From contig JBHJHK010000297.1 of the NCBI GenBank assembly GCA_050330975.1, forward strand, positions 1-6,739: a stretch of DNA of 6,739 bases, given 5' to 3'. Shown in pieces: positions 6,671-6,739 of this stretch (positions within the stretch are counted from its first letter, which is position 1; every line of letters begins with the position of its first letter). The notes beneath the pieces are model-generated. The model was not told the DNA's origin, did no database searches, and worked only from the letters and a program-made list of their open reading frames with translations. Both the position numbers and the translations under genes were made by a program. The stretch comes from JBHJHK01 sp050330975 (GTDB taxonomy: Bacteria; Pseudomonadota; Gammaproteobacteria; Competibacterales; Competibacteraceae).

Positions 6671-6739
6671 TCCCGACTCACCCGCCACGCCCAATTCCTC
6701 TCCTGGATAGCTGGCTAAGCTAACACGGACCCGGGCATT

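Larger units (their letters stand above)
5822..6739 (-). pseudogene. ABC transporter ATP-binding protein, OppD/DppD type; cut by the window edge and interrupted by an in-frame TAG in Walker A
   Basis: Partner ATPase of the OppF-type protein in an oligopeptide/dipeptide/nickel-class importer. The frame is coding-like from the right edge to the TAA at 5822-5824. Upstream of the break it reads ...SLASYPGEELGVAGESG, then TAG (6668-6670), then GKSVTGYSIMG, so the stop sits exactly at the variable P-loop position that is usually Ser or Cys (GESGSGKS). Numbering from the GTG at 6658, the rest is complete: Q49 (VFQDP), signature LSGGM (107-111), Walker B LLADE (128-132), DEPTTALD, H165 (ISHD), HPYTKGLL (200-207), and cysteines C237, C243, C250 and C266. 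Re-initiation at GTG 6658 would give 278 aa with no P-loop, which should not bind ATP normally, and no ribosome-binding site precedes it. A single C-to-A change (TCG to TAG) or a base error near the end of the sequence would explain the break. About 30 or more N-terminal residues lie beyond the window. Confidence 0.82.

Noticed and set aside
4794..6739. Similarity between the two ATPase genes as a possible recent duplication
   Set aside because: They represent the two ancient paralogous classes (OppD and OppF) normally found side by side in these importers, with different signature and D-loop residues.

Overview
The window looks like part of a GC-rich gammaproteobacterial chromosome. The main support is the arrangement at the left: rplU-rpmA (ribosomal proteins L21 and L27) transcribed leftward, and divergent from them a rightward ispB-type long-chain polyprenyl diphosphate synthase. 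This layout is classic for Gammaproteobacteria, and the IspB protein collinearly matches the E. coli type from its first residues. I cannot place the genus from this sequence alone.

Layout: positions 1-61 hold no gene. Next is an intrinsic terminator (62-86, minus strand) closing the leftward rplU-rpmA operon (rpmA 110-427, rplU 456-794). The 257-bp divergent region 795-1051 carries one good sigma70-type promoter for each direction. ispB (1052-2020, plus) is followed after only 7 bp by tRNA-Pro(CGG) (2028-2104). A 55-bp gap with no clear terminator then separates this block from genes on the opposite strand: a large membrane hybrid sensor histidine kinase (2160-4673), a 120-bp gap, and two ABC-transporter ATPases of the oligopeptide/dipeptide/nickel class, an OppF/DppF-type (4794-5822) and an OppD/DppD-type (5822-6739, running off the right edge). 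The two ATPase genes overlap by one base (TAATG) and are clearly one operon.

How the parts work: the left half is housekeeping (ribosome assembly, quinone side-chain synthesis, a proline tRNA). The right half is the distal end of a transport operon whose binding protein and permeases would lie beyond position 6739, followed by an orphan-looking kinase with a LytS-type 5TM sensor domain, two PAS folds, a HisKA/HATPase core and a C-terminal receiver. Whether the kinase senses something linked to the transporter is only a guess from adjacency.

The most notable irregularity is an in-frame TAG at 6668-6670 that falls exactly in the Walker A (P-loop) of the OppD-type ATPase, while the frame is otherwise intact on both sides. 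It is either a real inactivating mutation or a base error close to the end of the window. I found no CRISPR array, insertion sequence, phage gene or clearly new system here.
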